A stretch of 64,000 bases of DNA from Pelomicrobium methylotrophicum. Lineage in GTDB: Bacteria; Pseudomonadota; Gammaproteobacteria; Burkholderiales; UBA6910. This document shows positions 54,908 through 64,000 of the stretch, piece by piece. How positions within the stretch are numbered: position 1 is the stretch's first letter; each line of letters starts with the position of its first letter. The stretch spans positions 124,001 through 188,000 of the forward strand of contig NZ_VPFL01000005.1 in assembly GCF_008014345.1 (NCBI RefSeq). Direction: 5' to 3'. Made by a program: the position numbers and the translations under genes. Below the pieces are notes generated by a model. That model made no database searches and was not told the DNA's origin. It saw only the letters and a program-made list of their open reading frames with translations.

Positions 54908-57865
54908 ATGACCGGGCGTCTACCCACTGTCACGAGCGAGCTGGTCGTGGACCCGGAGAAGCCGGCCGGGGCGCGCCTGCCCGAGGTCGCGGGTGAATGG
55001 ATCGACCGGCGAAGGCCGGTCATGTTCAGCTTCGAGGGCGAGCCGTACGTGGGCTTTGCGGGCGACACCGTTACCAGTGCGCTATGGGCAGCGGGCGTTC
55101 GGGTGCTAGGGCGCAGCTTCAAATACCATCGCCCGCGGGGCGTGCTCAGCATGGCGAACCATGACGTGAACGCCATGATGCAAGATGGAACGAAGTTAAA
55201 CCTGAGGGCGGACGTCACCCCCCTTCGGGAAGGCATGAAGCTGGTGGCGGTCAACACCTTTGGGGGGCTCAAAAAGGACCGGGCGAGATTTCTCGACCAC
55301 CTCTCGCCGCTGCTGCCGGTGGGCTTCTATTACAAAACCTTCCACTCGCCCAAGTGGATGTTTCCTCGCTGGGAGAAGATGATTCGCGCCCTGGCCGGCC
55401 TCGGGACCGTGAAATTCGACACGCCCCGCATCAGGACTCCCAAGCGCTACGACTTCACCGATGTCCTGGTGGTGGGAGCGGGGCCCTCCGGTCTTTCCGC
55501 GGCGCTCGCGGCAGCCAAGGCGGGTGCGAAGGTGGTGATCGTGGATGAGAACGCGGGCGTCGGTGGCAGCTTGGGCTACAACCGGGGCGCTGAAGACGAG
55601 CCGCTGACGGTCCTCGCAAATTTGATGGAGGCGGTTAAGGCCGAGCCCAACATCGATCTCCGGCTTGGGACCGTGGCTGCCGGTTACTACGCCGACCATT
55701 GGGTGCCTCTCGTAGACGAGGACCGCATGACCAAGATGCGCGCCCGTGCGGTGATCGTGGCAAGCGGCGCCTACGAGCAGCCGGCCGTATTCCACAACAA
55801 TGACCTGCCTGGCGTGATGCTCGCCTCGGCTGCCCAGCGGCTGATCTATCGCTATGCCGTCAAGCCGATGAATGAGGCGGTGGTGCTGGTGGCCAACACC
55901 GACGGCTACCGGGCGTGCCTGGATCTCCACCGCCACGGTGTCAAGGTTGCCGCGGTCGTGGATCTGAGGCACGAGGGAGAAGCGTCCGCCTATGGCGCCC
56001 GTGTGGAGCGGATGGGTATCCCCGTGTTTCGCGGCCATTGCGTCTATGAGGCCGTTCCAAATCGGGGGAAGACCGGTGTGGCTGGGGCGGTGATCTGCCG
56101 GCTGAGTCAGGCTGGCGAGCCCGAGCCCCGCACGGCCGTCACGCTGCCCTGCGACGGCATCGCGATGAGCGTGGGCTGGGCCCCGGCGGCTTCCCTCCTG
56201 TACCAGGCGAGCGCCCGGATGCGCTACGCCGCGGAGGTGCAGCAATTTGTACCGCAGGCGCTGCCCCCGGGGATTTTCGCCGCCGGGCGGGTGAACGGCG
56301 TCTACACCCTTCGCAACAAGCTGAAGGACGGCGAGCGTGCCGGCTTGGCCGCCGCAGCCTATCTCGGCATCGGCCGGGTGGAGGTGCCTGCAGCGCCGCC
56401 CGCAGAAGGCGTCTCGCCCACTCATCCTTATCCGATCTTCGACCATCCTAAGGGCAAGAACTTCGTCGATTTCGACGAGGACCTTCAGCTCAAGGACTTC
56501 CTGAACGCCGTCCAGGAGGGCTTTGACAACATCGAGCTGCTGAAGCGCTATACCACTGTCGGGATGGGGCCCAGTCAGGGCAAGCATTCAAACATGAATG
56601 CGGTGCGCATCCTGGCGCGAATGACCGGCCAGGACATCATGGAGATCGGCACGACTACGGCGCGCCCCTTCTTCCATCCGGTGCCGATGAGCCACCTCGC
56701 GGGACGGGGCTTCCACCCTGAGCGTCTGACGCCGCTCCACGAGCGCCACAAAGCGGCCGGCGCCCGCTTCATGCAGGCGGGTGCGTGGCTGCGGCCGGAG
56801 TACTACCCGGTCCCCGGCAAGACCCGGGCAGAGGCGATCCGGGAAGAGGTAAAGGCGGTACGCACCGCCGTCGGGCTCATCGACGTCGGCACCCTGGGCA
56901 AGATGGAGGTCTACGGTCCCGATGCCGGGGAGTTCCTCGAGCGGGTCTACACGGGCCGCTTCGCGAACATGAAGGTCGGTACGACCCGTTATGCAGTGAT
57001 GCTGGACGAGTCTGGCGTCATCATCGACGACGGCGTCGTCGCACGGCTTTCCGAGCAGATGTTCTATTTCACCACCACAACCTCAGGCTCGGTCGCCGTG
57101 TATCGCGAGCTGACGCGCCTGAATACGATGTGGCGCTTAAACGTGGGCATCGTCAATGCGACAGGGGCCTACGGCGCGATAAACCTGGCTGGGCCCAGGT
57201 CGCGGGAGGTTCTGGCGGCGCTCACGGACCTGGATGTCTCCGAACAGGCGTTTCCGTTCCTGGCCGTGCGGGAAGGGTTGGTGGCCGGAATCCCCGCTCG
57301 GCTGATGCGGGTGGGATTTGTGGGAGAAATCGGCTACGAGATCCACGTTCCCGCTGACTGCACGCTCCACGTCTGGGACTCCATGATGGAAGCAGGCAAG
57401 CGGTTCGGTATCCGACCTTTCGGCGTGGAGGCCCAGCGAATGCTGCGTCTGGAGAAGGGACACATCATCATCGGCCAGGACACCGACGGGCTGACGACGC
57501 CGTATGAGGCCAACCTGGGCTGGGCGGTCAAGATGGACAAGCGTTTCTTTATCGGCCAACGCAGCCTGCGGATCCTCCAGAAAAAACCCTTGAAGCAGAT
57601 CTTGGTGGGTTTCCTCCTGGACGAAGGAGGTCTGGCGCCGAAGGAATGCCATCTCATCATCTCCGGCAATCGGATCGCGGGAAGGGTGACGAGCGTCGGA
57701 TACAGCGAGGCCATGGGGCGGGTCGTTGGACTTGCGTTCATTGATCCTGCGCTGTCTCAGCCAGGAACGAGGTTCAGCATCCGTGTGGACGGCGGGACAC
57801 TGGTGACGGCGCAGGTGGTCCGCACGCCCTTCTACGATCCCGAGGGGCAGAGGCAAAAGCTCTAG
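54908..57865 (+). CDS. mgdC: N-methylglutamate dehydrogenase subunit C (sarcosine oxidase alpha-like)
   Basis: Large subunit, 985 residues, SoxA layout: a ferredoxin-like N-terminal domain (about 35-110), a pyridine-nucleotide/FAD domain with VVGAGPSGLS near 188-197, and a C-terminal GcvT-like tetrahydrofolate-binding half from about residue 600. In this family the folate site turns the oxidised methyl group into 5,10-methylene-H4F. The ATG at 54908 gives the conserved start and lies 5 bp after mgdB; a longer open frame overlaps mgdB. Confidence 0.94.
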   Translation: MTGRLPTVTSELVVDPEKPAGARLPEVAGEWIDRRRPVMFSFEGEPYVGFAGDTVTSALWAAGVRVLGRSFKYHRPRGVLSMANHDVNAMMQDGTKLNLRADVTPLREGMKLVAVNTFGGLKKDRARFLDHLSPLLPVGFYYKTFHSPKWMFPRWEKMIRALAGLGTVKFDTPRIRTPKRYDFTDVLVVGAGPSGLSAALAAAKAGAKVVIVDENAGVGGSLGYNRGAEDEPLTVLANLMEAVKAEPNIDLRLGTVAAGYYADHWVPLVDEDRMTKMRARAVIVASGAYEQPAVFHNNDLPGVMLASAAQRLIYRYAVKPMNEAVVLVANTDGYRACLDLHRHGVKVAAVVDLRHEGEASAYGARVERMGIPVFRGHCVYEAVPNRGKTGVAGAVICRLSQAGEPEPRTAVTLPCDGIAMSVGWAPAASLLYQASARMRYAAEVQQFVPQALPPGIFAAGRVNGVYTLRNKLKDGERAGLAAAAYLGIGRVEVPAAPPAEGVSPTHPYPIFDHPKGKNFVDFDEDLQLKDFLNAVQEGFDNIELLKRYTTVGMGPSQGKHSNMNAVRILARMTGQDIMEIGTTTARPFFHPVPMSHLAGRGFHPERLTPLHERHKAAGARFMQAGAWLRPEYYPVPGKTRAEAIREEVKAVRTAVGLIDVGTLGKMEVYGPDAGEFLERVYTGRFANMKVGTTRYAVMLDESGVIIDDGVVARLSEQMFYFTTTTSGSVAVYRELTRLNTMWRLNVGIVNATGAYGAINLAGPRSREVLAALTDLDVSEQAFPFLAVREGLVAGIPARLMRVGFVGEIGYEIHVPADCTLHVWDSMMEAGKRFGIRPFGVEAQRMLRLEKGHIIIGQDTDGLTTPYEANLGWAVKMDKRFFIGQRSLRILQKKPLKQILVGFLLDEGGLAPKECHLIISGNRIAGRVTSVGYSEAMGRVVGLAFIDPALSQPGTRFSIRVDGGTLVTAQVVRTPFYDPEGQRQKL

Positions 57866-57887
57866 CAAAGTCCTAAAGAGATGGGAA

Positions 57888-58589
57888 ATGAGTAACGGAA
57901 CCATGACAACGGCAACCAGGATAAGCCCGCTGCACGGCTGCATCGCTGCGCTGAATCCCACGTGGATCGAGATCCATCGGATGCAGGTGCCGCTTTCGTT
58001 TTCGACCGCCGTCGACGAGGACAGGGTGCGCCGGAGGCTGGGTCTGTGCGATGTTTCATGCCTGGACCGCTTTGGCCTGAAAGGGCCGGGCGCAGCGGAG
58101 TGGCTGGCATGCCAGGGCGTGAATCCGCCTGCTGGCATTAACCGCTGGGAGCCGCTGAACGGCGGGGGAGTCATCGCCCGGCTGGGCACGAACGAGTTTT
58201 TTATCGAGGACGGCATCCAAGGCAGTTTCGCGACTACGCTCGGAAGTGTCCTAGGGCGCGGCACGCCCGCGGTGTATCCGGTGATCCGCCAGGATGCCGC
58301 GATAGCCATCACCGGGCGAGAGGCCGGCTCACTGCTGGCGCAAACCTGCAGCTTCGACTTCAACGGCTTCGACGTCAACGAGCGCCTCGTGGTCATGACC
58401 TCCATGGTCGGCGTGAGCGTGCTCATGATTCGCAGCCTGAGGGACGAGGTGCCCTGCTACCGCATCTGGTGTGATGGCACTTATGGCCCCTACCTGTGGA
58501 GGACGCTGCTGGAAATCGCCGAAGAGCTTGGAGGTGCGGCAATCGGGCTGGGCTGCTTGTTTCCGGAAGTCGCGCTGAGGCAAACATGA
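57888..58589 (+). CDS. mgdD: N-methylglutamate dehydrogenase subunit D (sarcosine oxidase gamma-like)
   Basis: 233 residues, SoxG family, GcvT-like fold without its own redox centre. GLCDVSCLDRFGLKGPGAAEWL is typical (as DVSCLDRFGLKGPGA). ATG at 57888; 57903 is an alternative. It completes the four-subunit enzyme mgdABCD and is followed by gmaS after 18 bp. Confidence 0.9.
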   Translation: MSNGTMTTATRISPLHGCIAALNPTWIEIHRMQVPLSFSTAVDEDRVRRRLGLCDVSCLDRFGLKGPGAAEWLACQGVNPPAGINRWEPLNGGGVIARLGTNEFFIEDGIQGSFATTLGSVLGRGTPAVYPVIRQDAAIAITGREAGSLLAQTCSFDFNGFDVNERLVVMTSMVGVSVLMIRSLRDEVPCYRIWCDGTYGPYLWRTLLEIAEELGGAAIGLGCLFPEVALRQT

Positions 58590-58607
58590 CGAGATGGAGG
58601 AACCGGT

Positions 58608-59984
58608 ATGAAGGCTGAAACTTGTCCTGTGACGTCGCTGGAGGAAGCCCGGAAGTCGCCGGAGGCCGCAAAGAAATTTCTGAAGGACAACGATGTCCGG
58701 TTTGTGCTGGCGCAGTTCGTGGACATCCACGGGGTGGCAAAAACCAAGTCGGTTCCGGTGTCCCATTTCGAGGACATTCTGACGACAGGCGCCGGCTTCG
58801 CAGGCTTCGCGGTATGGGGGCTGGGGCTGGGCCCCCACGAGGCCGACTACACGGCCGTGGGCGATCTCTCCACGCTGTCGCTGGTGCCTTGGCAGCCTGG
58901 TTACGCGAGGATCGTGTGTTACGGCCATGTTCATGGCAAGCCCTATCCCTATGACTCCCGGGTGATTCTGAAGACGCAGCTCGAGCGGCTCAAAGAACGC
59001 GGCTGGACCTTGTACACCGGCCTTGAGCCAGAGTTCTGGCTGCTGCGCAAGGAAGCAGATGGTTCGATCCATCCCTGCCAGCCGACAGACAACCTGGACA
59101 AGCCGTGCTACGACTATAAGGGACTGTCCCGGAGTCGGATGTTTCTCGAGCGCCTGGTCGAGTGCCTGCAGGCGGTCGGCATCGATGTCTACCAGATCGA
59201 CCACGAGGATGCGAACGGGCAATTCGAGGTCAACTATACGTATACCGAGTGCATGACCTCGGCTGATCATTTCATCTTCTTTAAGATGGCGGCGTGCGAG
59301 ATCGCCCATGAGCTCGGCTTGATCTGCTCGTTCATGCCCAAGCCGTTTGCCAACCGGACGGGCAACGGCATGCATGTCCATCTCTCGATCGGCGACGAAA
59401 AGACCAAAAACCTGTTCTTCGACGACGCGGACAAGCGCGGCATGGGCTTATCGAAGCTCGGCTATCACTTTCTGGCGGGCATCCTGGCCCACGCCCCTGC
59501 TTTGACGGCCATTGCGGCGCCTTCGGTGAACTCGTACAAACGGCTCGTGGTGGGCCGCTCCCTGAGCGGGGCCACTTGGGCGCCGGCCTACATCACCTAC
59601 GGGGACAACAATAGAACCAGCATGGTGAGAATTCCGTACGGTCGTCTCGAGATTCGACTGCCCGACAGCAGTTGCAATCCCTATTTGACGACAGCGGCGT
59701 TGATTGCCGCCGGGCTGGACGGCATCGACCGCGAGCTGGAGCCAGGGGAGCCCGACAATATCAATCTTTACGAGCTTTCCGCGGAAGAGCTCAAGCGCAG
59801 GGGAATCCGGGTATTGCCGCAGAGCCTCAAGGAGGCTTTAGACCAGTTAGAAGCAGACCCCGTGGTTCGTGGCGCGCTCGGTGCAGCGGCGGACGAGTTT
59901 ATCAACCTCAAGCGTATGGAATGGGTCGAGTACCACCGCCATGTCTCCGACTGGGAGATCCAGCGCTATCTGGAATTCTATTAA
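58608..59984 (+). CDS. gmaS: Gamma-glutamylmethylamide synthetase
   Basis: Glutamine-synthetase fold enzyme: glutamate + methylamine + ATP to gamma-glutamylmethylamide. 458 residues. GS signatures include the beta-grasp [14 protein letters not shown], the metal site [21 protein letters not shown], the ATP loop [14 protein letters not shown] (GS: KPxxxxxGSGxHxH) and [20 protein letters not shown] (as [10 protein letters not shown]). GS class III-like GmaS proteins are found only with mgs and mgd genes, as here. A GGAGGAACC ribosome site precedes the ATG. Confidence 0.94.
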   Translation: MKAETCPVTSLEEARKSPEAAKKFLKDNDVRFVLAQFVDIHGVAKTKSVPVSHFEDILTTGAGFAGFAVWGLGLGPHEADYTAVGDLSTLSLVPWQPGYARIVCYGHVHGKPYPYDSRVILKTQLERLKERGWTLYTGLEPEFWLLRKEADGSIHPCQPTDNLDKPCYDYKGLSRSRMFLERLVECLQAVGIDVYQIDHEDANGQFEVNYTYTECMTSADHFIFFKMAACEIAHELGLICSFMPKPFANRTGNGMHVHLSIGDEKTKNLFFDDADKRGMGLSKLGYHFLAGILAHAPALTAIAAPSVNSYKRLVVGRSLSGATWAPAYITYGDNNRTSMVRIPYGRLEIRLPDSSCNPYLTTAALIAAGLDGIDRELEPGEPDNINLYELSAEELKRRGIRVLPQSLKEALDQLEADPVVRGALGAAADEFINLKRMEWVEYHRHVSDWEIQRYLEFY

Positions 59985-60006
59985 ACGAAAGTGAGGACAT
60001 AAGGGA

Positions 60007-60903
60007 ATGTGCGGAATTGTAGGATTGCTGGTCAAAAACACCGCGATGCGTGAGCAACTGGGCCAGCTGGCGACGCCGATGTTGATTGGCATGACCCTGC
60101 GGGGGCCTGACTCGGCGGGTCTCGCCGTTTTCGGCGGCGAAGTGAACGGGGGCGAGCTGAAGTACAGCTTGTACTCGCCATCGCCGGATTTTTGCTGGTC
60201 GACGCTGGAGGCCGAGCTCAATAACCACCTCAAGTCACCCGTCAGACTAAGCGTCAAAGCGAACCACGCCGTCCTCGTCTCCCGCCTGGAGCCGGAAGTC
60301 GTGAAAGCGTGGATCAAGGAGCATTTTCCCAATATCCACGTTCTGTCCGTGGGCCGGGCCATTGAAGTTTATAAGGATACGGGCACACCCGCAGAGGTGG
60401 CAGAACGCTACGAGTTTGAGAGGCTGGGGGGCAGCCACGTGGTGGGGCACACCCGGATGGCGACGGAGTCGGCGGTCACACCGGCCCATGCGCACCCGTT
60501 CACGGCGGGGAAGGATTTTTGCCTTGTCCACAATGGATCTCTTTCTAACCCTCACAGCATCCGGGCCAAGCTGGAGCCGCTCGGGATTGTCTTTGAGACC
60601 GACAACGACACCGAGGCGGCCTGCCGTTTTCTGGAGTGGCGCATGCGCGAAGGCGATGATCTGGAGACCGCCCTGCAAAAAGGGTTCAAAGAGCTGGATG
60701 GGTTCTACACCTTCCTCATCGGGACGTCGGACAAACTGGCGCTGGTGAGGGACTCCTTTGCCTGCAAACCTGCGGTCGTCGCTGAAACCGACGATTACGT
60801 GGCGATTGCATCCGAGTTCCGCTCTCTGGCCAAGCTGCCGGGCGTCAAGAACGCGCGTATTTTCGAACCGGTACCGGAGGAAATTTACGTATGGAGAGTC
60901 TAA
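60007..60903 (+). CDS. mgsA: N-methylglutamate synthase subunit A (class II glutamine amidotransferase-like)
   Basis: 298 residues, homologous to the glutaminase domain of glutamate synthase. Cys2 becomes the N-terminal nucleophile after Met removal (MCGIVGLL); VGHTRMATES and HNGSLSNPHSIR are the substrate loops. In the pathway it probably frees methylamine from gamma-glutamylmethylamide. Overlaps mgsB by 13 bp. Confidence 0.93.
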   Translation: MCGIVGLLVKNTAMREQLGQLATPMLIGMTLRGPDSAGLAVFGGEVNGGELKYSLYSPSPDFCWSTLEAELNNHLKSPVRLSVKANHAVLVSRLEPEVVKAWIKEHFPNIHVLSVGRAIEVYKDTGTPAEVAERYEFERLGGSHVVGHTRMATESAVTPAHAHPFTAGKDFCLVHNGSLSNPHSIRAKLEPLGIVFETDNDTEAACRFLEWRMREGDDLETALQKGFKELDGFYTFLIGTSDKLALVRDSFACKPAVVAETDDYVAIASEFRSLAKLPGVKNARIFEPVPEEIYVWRV

Positions 60904-61628
60904 AGGAGAAAGTGGGCGCCCTGAGCCAGGGAGCAGCGTCTGGCGAGCTGACGATTGATCTCGGGCAGACTTCAGTACGGGAGCTTAACCAGTTTTTGCA
61001 CCACGATCTTAACGGGAGCGGGATCAAGCGCATCAACATCCTCAATCCAGACGGCGCCCACAACATCGCGGTGGGTGTGGACGCGCCGGTGGCCATCGAT
61101 ATCTGGGGACATGCGGGCTACTACGTGGCCGGCATGAACAAGCAGGCCCATGTGACCGTCCACGGGAACGTGGGCTGGGGGGTGGCCGAGAACATGATGT
61201 CGGGGCTGGTGCGGGTAAAGGGCTTTGCCTCCGAATCGGCAGGCGCCAGCGGGCACGGGGGCTTGCTGGTCATCGAGGGCGATGCCTCGATGCGCTGCGG
61301 GATCTCGATGAAGGGAATCGAGATTGTGGTCGGGGGCAATGTCGGAAGCTTCTCCGCCTTCATGGCGCAAGCGGGGACGCTTGTGGTGTGCGGCGATGCG
61401 GGCGATGCTCTCGGCGACTCCTTGTACGAGGCGGTGATCTATGTACGCGGCAAGATCAAGTCTCTGGGAGCCGACGCCAGGGAGGAGGAGATGACAGACT
61501 TCGACTACGCCAAGGTGGGCGAGCTGCTTAGAAAAGCAGGATTCGACTACGACCCCAGGGCGTTCAAGCGCGTTGCGTCCGCCAAGCAGCTCTATCACTG
61601 GAATGCCGACGCCAACCAGGAGTACTAG
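60891..61628 (+). CDS. mgsB: N-methylglutamate synthase subunit B (GXGXG domain)
   Basis: 245 residues, equivalent to the C-terminal GXGXG beta-helix of glutamate synthase. Repeated glycine-rich turns such as HGNVGWGVAENMMSG and GGNVGSFSAFMAQAG form the helix. It joins MgsA and MgsC structurally. It starts inside mgsA and ends 1 bp before mgsC. Confidence 0.93.
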   Translation: MESLKEKVGALSQGAASGELTIDLGQTSVRELNQFLHHDLNGSGIKRINILNPDGAHNIAVGVDAPVAIDIWGHAGYYVAGMNKQAHVTVHGNVGWGVAENMMSGLVRVKGFASESAGASGHGGLLVIEGDASMRCGISMKGIEIVVGGNVGSFSAFMAQAGTLVVCGDAGDALGDSLYEAVIYVRGKIKSLGADAREEEMTDFDYAKVGELLRKAGFDYDPRAFKRVASAKQLYHWNADANQEY

Positions 61629-61629
61629 G

Positions 61630-62973
61630 ATGACCGCAAGGATAGTCAAAGAAGAGAGCTACACTTTTAACCGCAACGTCATCAACTATATCCACAATGC
61701 GGCCGCGCACGGCCTGTACGAGATTCGCGGCCTCGGGGCCAAGCGTCAGGTTCCTCACTTTGACGACCTGGTATTCCTGGCGGGCTCTCTTTCCCGCTAT
61801 CCCCTGGAAGGCTACCGGGAGAAGTGCGTGACGAAAACGGTGCTCGGCACGCGCTACGCCAAGAAGCCCATCGAACTGGAGATGCCCATCACGATCGCGG
61901 GCATGAGCTTCGGCTCGTTGTCGGCCAACGTGAAGGAAGCCCTGGGCCGGGCGGCCACCGAGCTGGGCATCTCCACTACCACCGGGGACGGTGGCATGAC
62001 ACCGGAGGAGCGGCGGTCTTCGAAGACCCTCATCTATCAGTGCCTGCCGTCTCGCTATGGGTTCAATCCGGACGACGTGAGAAAGGCCGACGCCATCGAA
62101 ATCGTGGTCGGCCAGGGGGCCAAGCCCGGCGGCGGGGGGATGCTGCTCGGGCAGAAGATCAGCCCCCGCGTCGCAAAGATGAGAACGCTTCCGGAAGGCA
62201 TCGACCAGCGTTCCGCTTGCCGGCATCCGGATTGGACGGGCCCTGACGACCTGGCGATCAAGATCCTGGAGCTGCGAGAGATCACGGATTGGCAGGTTCC
62301 GATTTACGTCAAGATTGGTGCCACCCGCGTGTTCAATGACGTGAAGCTCGCGGTCCACGCCGGCGCCGACGTGGTGGTGGTGGACGGCATGCAGGGGGGT
62401 ACCGCGGCCACTCAGACCGTGTTCATTGAGCACATCGGTGTTCCGACGCTGGTCGCGCTCCGGCAGGCCGTGGATGCGCTCGATGAGCTCAACATGCGGG
62501 GCAAGGTACAGCTCGTCATCTCGGGGGGTATCCGGACAGGCGCCGACGTGGCCAAGGCGCTGGCCCTCGGGGCGGATGCAGTCGCCATCGGGCAAGGGGT
62601 GCTGATCGCGCTGGGCTGCAACAGCGACTTCTACTATCAAAACGGCGAGCGCCATTCGGCCGTGGCCGACTACGAAGCGCTGGGCACGGCTCCAGGCTTT
62701 TGCCATCACTGCCATACCGGAAGATGCCCCGTGGGTATCACGACCCAGGACGAGGCTTTGGAAAAACGCCTCGAGCCGGAGATTGGGGCGCGCCGGGTGC
62801 GCAATTACATCAAAACCTTGAATATGGAGCTCACGACCATCGCTCGCGCTTGCGGCAAGGCCAACGTGCATCACCTCGAGCGCGAAGATCTGGTGGCGCT
62901 CACCATTGAAGCGGCTGCCATGGCCCGGGTGCCTCTGGCGGGTACCCACTGGATTCCCGGGCATATGAGCTGA
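61630..62973 (+). CDS. mgsC: N-methylglutamate synthase subunit C (FMN-binding glutamate synthase domain)
   Basis: 447 residues, the FMN barrel of glutamate synthase that reduces the imine of 2-oxoglutarate and methylamine to N-methylglutamate. Signatures: GQGAKPGGGGMLLGQKIS, VDGMQGGTAATQ and SGGIRTGADVAKALALGADAV (as SGGIRTGADV). An iron-sulfur Cys set is seen at C358, C361 and C366 (CHHCHTGRCPVG). ATG at 61630 follows mgsB closely. Last gene of the core operon. Confidence 0.94.
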   Translation: MTARIVKEESYTFNRNVINYIHNAAAHGLYEIRGLGAKRQVPHFDDLVFLAGSLSRYPLEGYREKCVTKTVLGTRYAKKPIELEMPITIAGMSFGSLSANVKEALGRAATELGISTTTGDGGMTPEERRSSKTLIYQCLPSRYGFNPDDVRKADAIEIVVGQGAKPGGGGMLLGQKISPRVAKMRTLPEGIDQRSACRHPDWTGPDDLAIKILELREITDWQVPIYVKIGATRVFNDVKLAVHAGADVVVVDGMQGGTAATQTVFIEHIGVPTLVALRQAVDALDELNMRGKVQLVISGGIRTGADVAKALALGADAVAIGQGVLIALGCNSDFYYQNGERHSAVADYEALGTAPGFCHHCHTGRCPVGITTQDEALEKRLEPEIGARRVRNYIKTLNMELTTIARACGKANVHHLEREDLVALTIEAAAMARVPLAGTHWIPGHMS

Positions 62974-63002
62974 GAAAAGCGACGGCTTCCTCCTCCCTTT
63001 AG

Positions 63003-63064
63003 GCGCCCGGTGCATGTGTCTTGGAGCATTTCCTGACGCTGCACACTCGAGGCGCTTCTTTTTT
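63003..63064 (+). terminator. Probable terminator after mgsC
   Basis: Two nested arms, GCGCC/GGCGC (63003-63007/63051-63055) and GTGCA/TGCAC (63010-63014/63040-63044), are followed by TTCTTTTTT. It would separate the mgs genes from folD copy 2, at least in part. Confidence 0.5.
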
Positions 63065-63112
63065 ATTGAGCGCTGATCGGGGGAACACTTGACGGAGAGG
63101 TCCTGCACATCA

Positions 63113-64000
63113 ATGGCTGCGAAGATCATTGACGGTAATGCGCTGGCGAGGAAGGTGCGAGGCGAGTACAGGGGTCGGGTGGAGCGGCTGAAGGCGCTGG
63201 GCTGTGTGCCGGGGCTGGCGGTGATTCTGGTGGGCGAGGATCCGGCTTCCAAGGTGTACGTTCAGAACAAGGTGAAGGCGTGCACGGAGGTGGGGCTGCG
63301 TTCGGAGGTATACCGTTTCCCGGCGAGCGCCCGCGAGGAGGAAGTGTTGGCTCAGATCGGCAAGCTCAACGCCGACCCCTCGATCCACGGCATCCTGGTG
63401 CAGCTGCCCCTGCCGCCTCATTTCCAGGTGCGGCGGGTGCTGGAGGCCATCTCCCGGGACAAGGACGTGGATGGGTTTCACCTGTACAACGTGGGCGGGT
63501 TGGTGGTGGGGGACACAGTCTTTCCCCCGTGTACGCCCTACGGGGTTCAGTTGCTGCTGGAGTCGGAGGGCATTCCCATCGAGGGGCAGAACGTGGTGGT
63601 GGTGGGGGCTTCCAACATCGTGGGCAAGCCGATGGCGCTCATGTTGCTTGCGCGGGAGGCCACGGTTTCGATCTGTCACATCAAGACGCGGGATCTTGCC
63701 CAATACACCCTTTTGGCGGACATCCTGGTGGTGGCGGCAGGCAAGCCGCGGTTGATCACCAAGGAGATGGTGAAGACGGGGGCGGTGGTGATCGATGTGG
63801 GCATCAACCGGCTGCCCGATGGGCGGCTGGTAGGGGATGTGGACTTTGAGGCGGTGGCCGAGAAGGCCGCCTACATCACCCCGGTGCCGGGGGGCGTGGG
63901 GCCGATGACGGTCACCATGCTGGTGGTCAACACCGTCCGCGCCGCCGAGCGGCTTGTTGCGGAACCGCGGTCGTCACCTGCTGTGGAGTCGTTGCCATAA
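63113..64000 (+). CDS. folD: FolD copy 2: methylene-H4F dehydrogenase / cyclohydrolase
   Basis: 295 residues, ending on the last base of the window. Y49 and K53 of the catalytic pair, VQLPLPP, KDVDGFH, VVGASNIVGKPMA and [10 protein letters not shown] are intact. It is close to folD copy 1 but with clear differences (for example CHIKTRD for CNSKTRD). Located behind mgs/mgd, it is the expected partner to oxidise methylene-H4F made by MgdABCD. The ATG at 63113 has a distant site; a TTG at 63089 has a better placed GGGGGA. Confidence 0.93.
   Translation: MAAKIIDGNALARKVRGEYRGRVERLKALGCVPGLAVILVGEDPASKVYVQNKVKACTEVGLRSEVYRFPASAREEEVLAQIGKLNADPSIHGILVQLPLPPHFQVRRVLEAISRDKDVDGFHLYNVGGLVVGDTVFPPCTPYGVQLLLESEGIPIEGQNVVVVGASNIVGKPMALMLLAREATVSICHIKTRDLAQYTLLADILVVAAGKPRLITKEMVKTGAVVIDVGINRLPDGRLVGDVDFEAVAEKAAYITPVPGGVGPMTVTMLVVNTVRAAERLVAEPRSSPAVESLP

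Overview
The window is a GC-rich chromosomal stretch that reads as a betaproteobacterium. Clusters in orders common in that class are nadD-rsfS-rlmH-maf-rng, mreBCD-mrdA-rodA-rlpA, gatCAB, metX-metW, pilT-pilU, hslVU, and ptsI/HPr/EIIA beside gshA-gshB. Genes are tightly packed, ATGA or TGATG overlaps are frequent, and I see no rRNA, tRNA, CRISPR array, phage or intact insertion sequence. The right third carries a complete N-methylglutamate pathway, so the organism is probably a methylotroph or uses methylamine as a nitrogen source. I cannot name the species from sequence alone.

Layout. Positions 1-5437 hold a branched-chain amino acid/amide (Liv-type) ABC transporter: LivH (cut by the window edge), LivM, the binding protein and LivF, followed by a PaaK-like adenylate-forming protein with a degenerate phosphate loop. 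Positions 5656-10768 hold folD copy 1 and aceE-aceF without an adjacent lpd. Positions 10765-14457 hold the nadD to rng block. Positions 14496-17145 (minus strand) hold a yggU broken by a 70-bp tandem duplication, then yggT, proC and yggS. Positions 17416-24653 hold pilT-pilU, a THUMP RNA methyltransferase (minus), a long-chain acyl-CoA ligase and hslVU. Positions 24660-31277 (minus) hold the cell-shape operon mreB-C-D-mrdA-rodA-rlpA. Positions 31369-34697 hold gatCAB. Positions 34732-46788 hold mixed housekeeping genes: a DUF4124 protein, pyrE, xth, an AmpG-like transporter, a DUF4426 protein, metW-metX, ptsI-HPr-EIIA, apbE and gshB-gshA.

Positions 47316-64000 form the accessory, methylamine-related region. 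It starts with a TorF-type porin and a convergent XRE-cupin regulator. Next comes a plus-strand unit of two small two-helix membrane proteins, a 46-residue membrane microprotein, an APC-family permease and a UspA protein, then two unknown membrane-anchored proteins. The catabolic operon follows: mgdABCD (N-methylglutamate dehydrogenase), gmaS (gamma-glutamylmethylamide synthetase) and mgsABC (N-methylglutamate synthase), then a second folD that ends on the last base of the window. The proposed flow is uptake of methylamine or a relative, GmaS forming gamma-glutamylmethylamide, MgsABC forming N-methylglutamate, and MgdABCD returning glutamate and passing the C1 unit to tetrahydrofolate, where FolD can oxidise methylene-H4F.

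The most interesting points are the permease/microprotein module, with a perfect 10-bp inverted repeat around its likely promoter and a shared GAAACA motif also upstream of mgdA; the two folD copies; the frameshifting duplication in yggU; the ligase without a canonical P-loop; and inverted-repeat elements placed between genes of the same operon, one of which seems to supply the N-terminus of RlpA.
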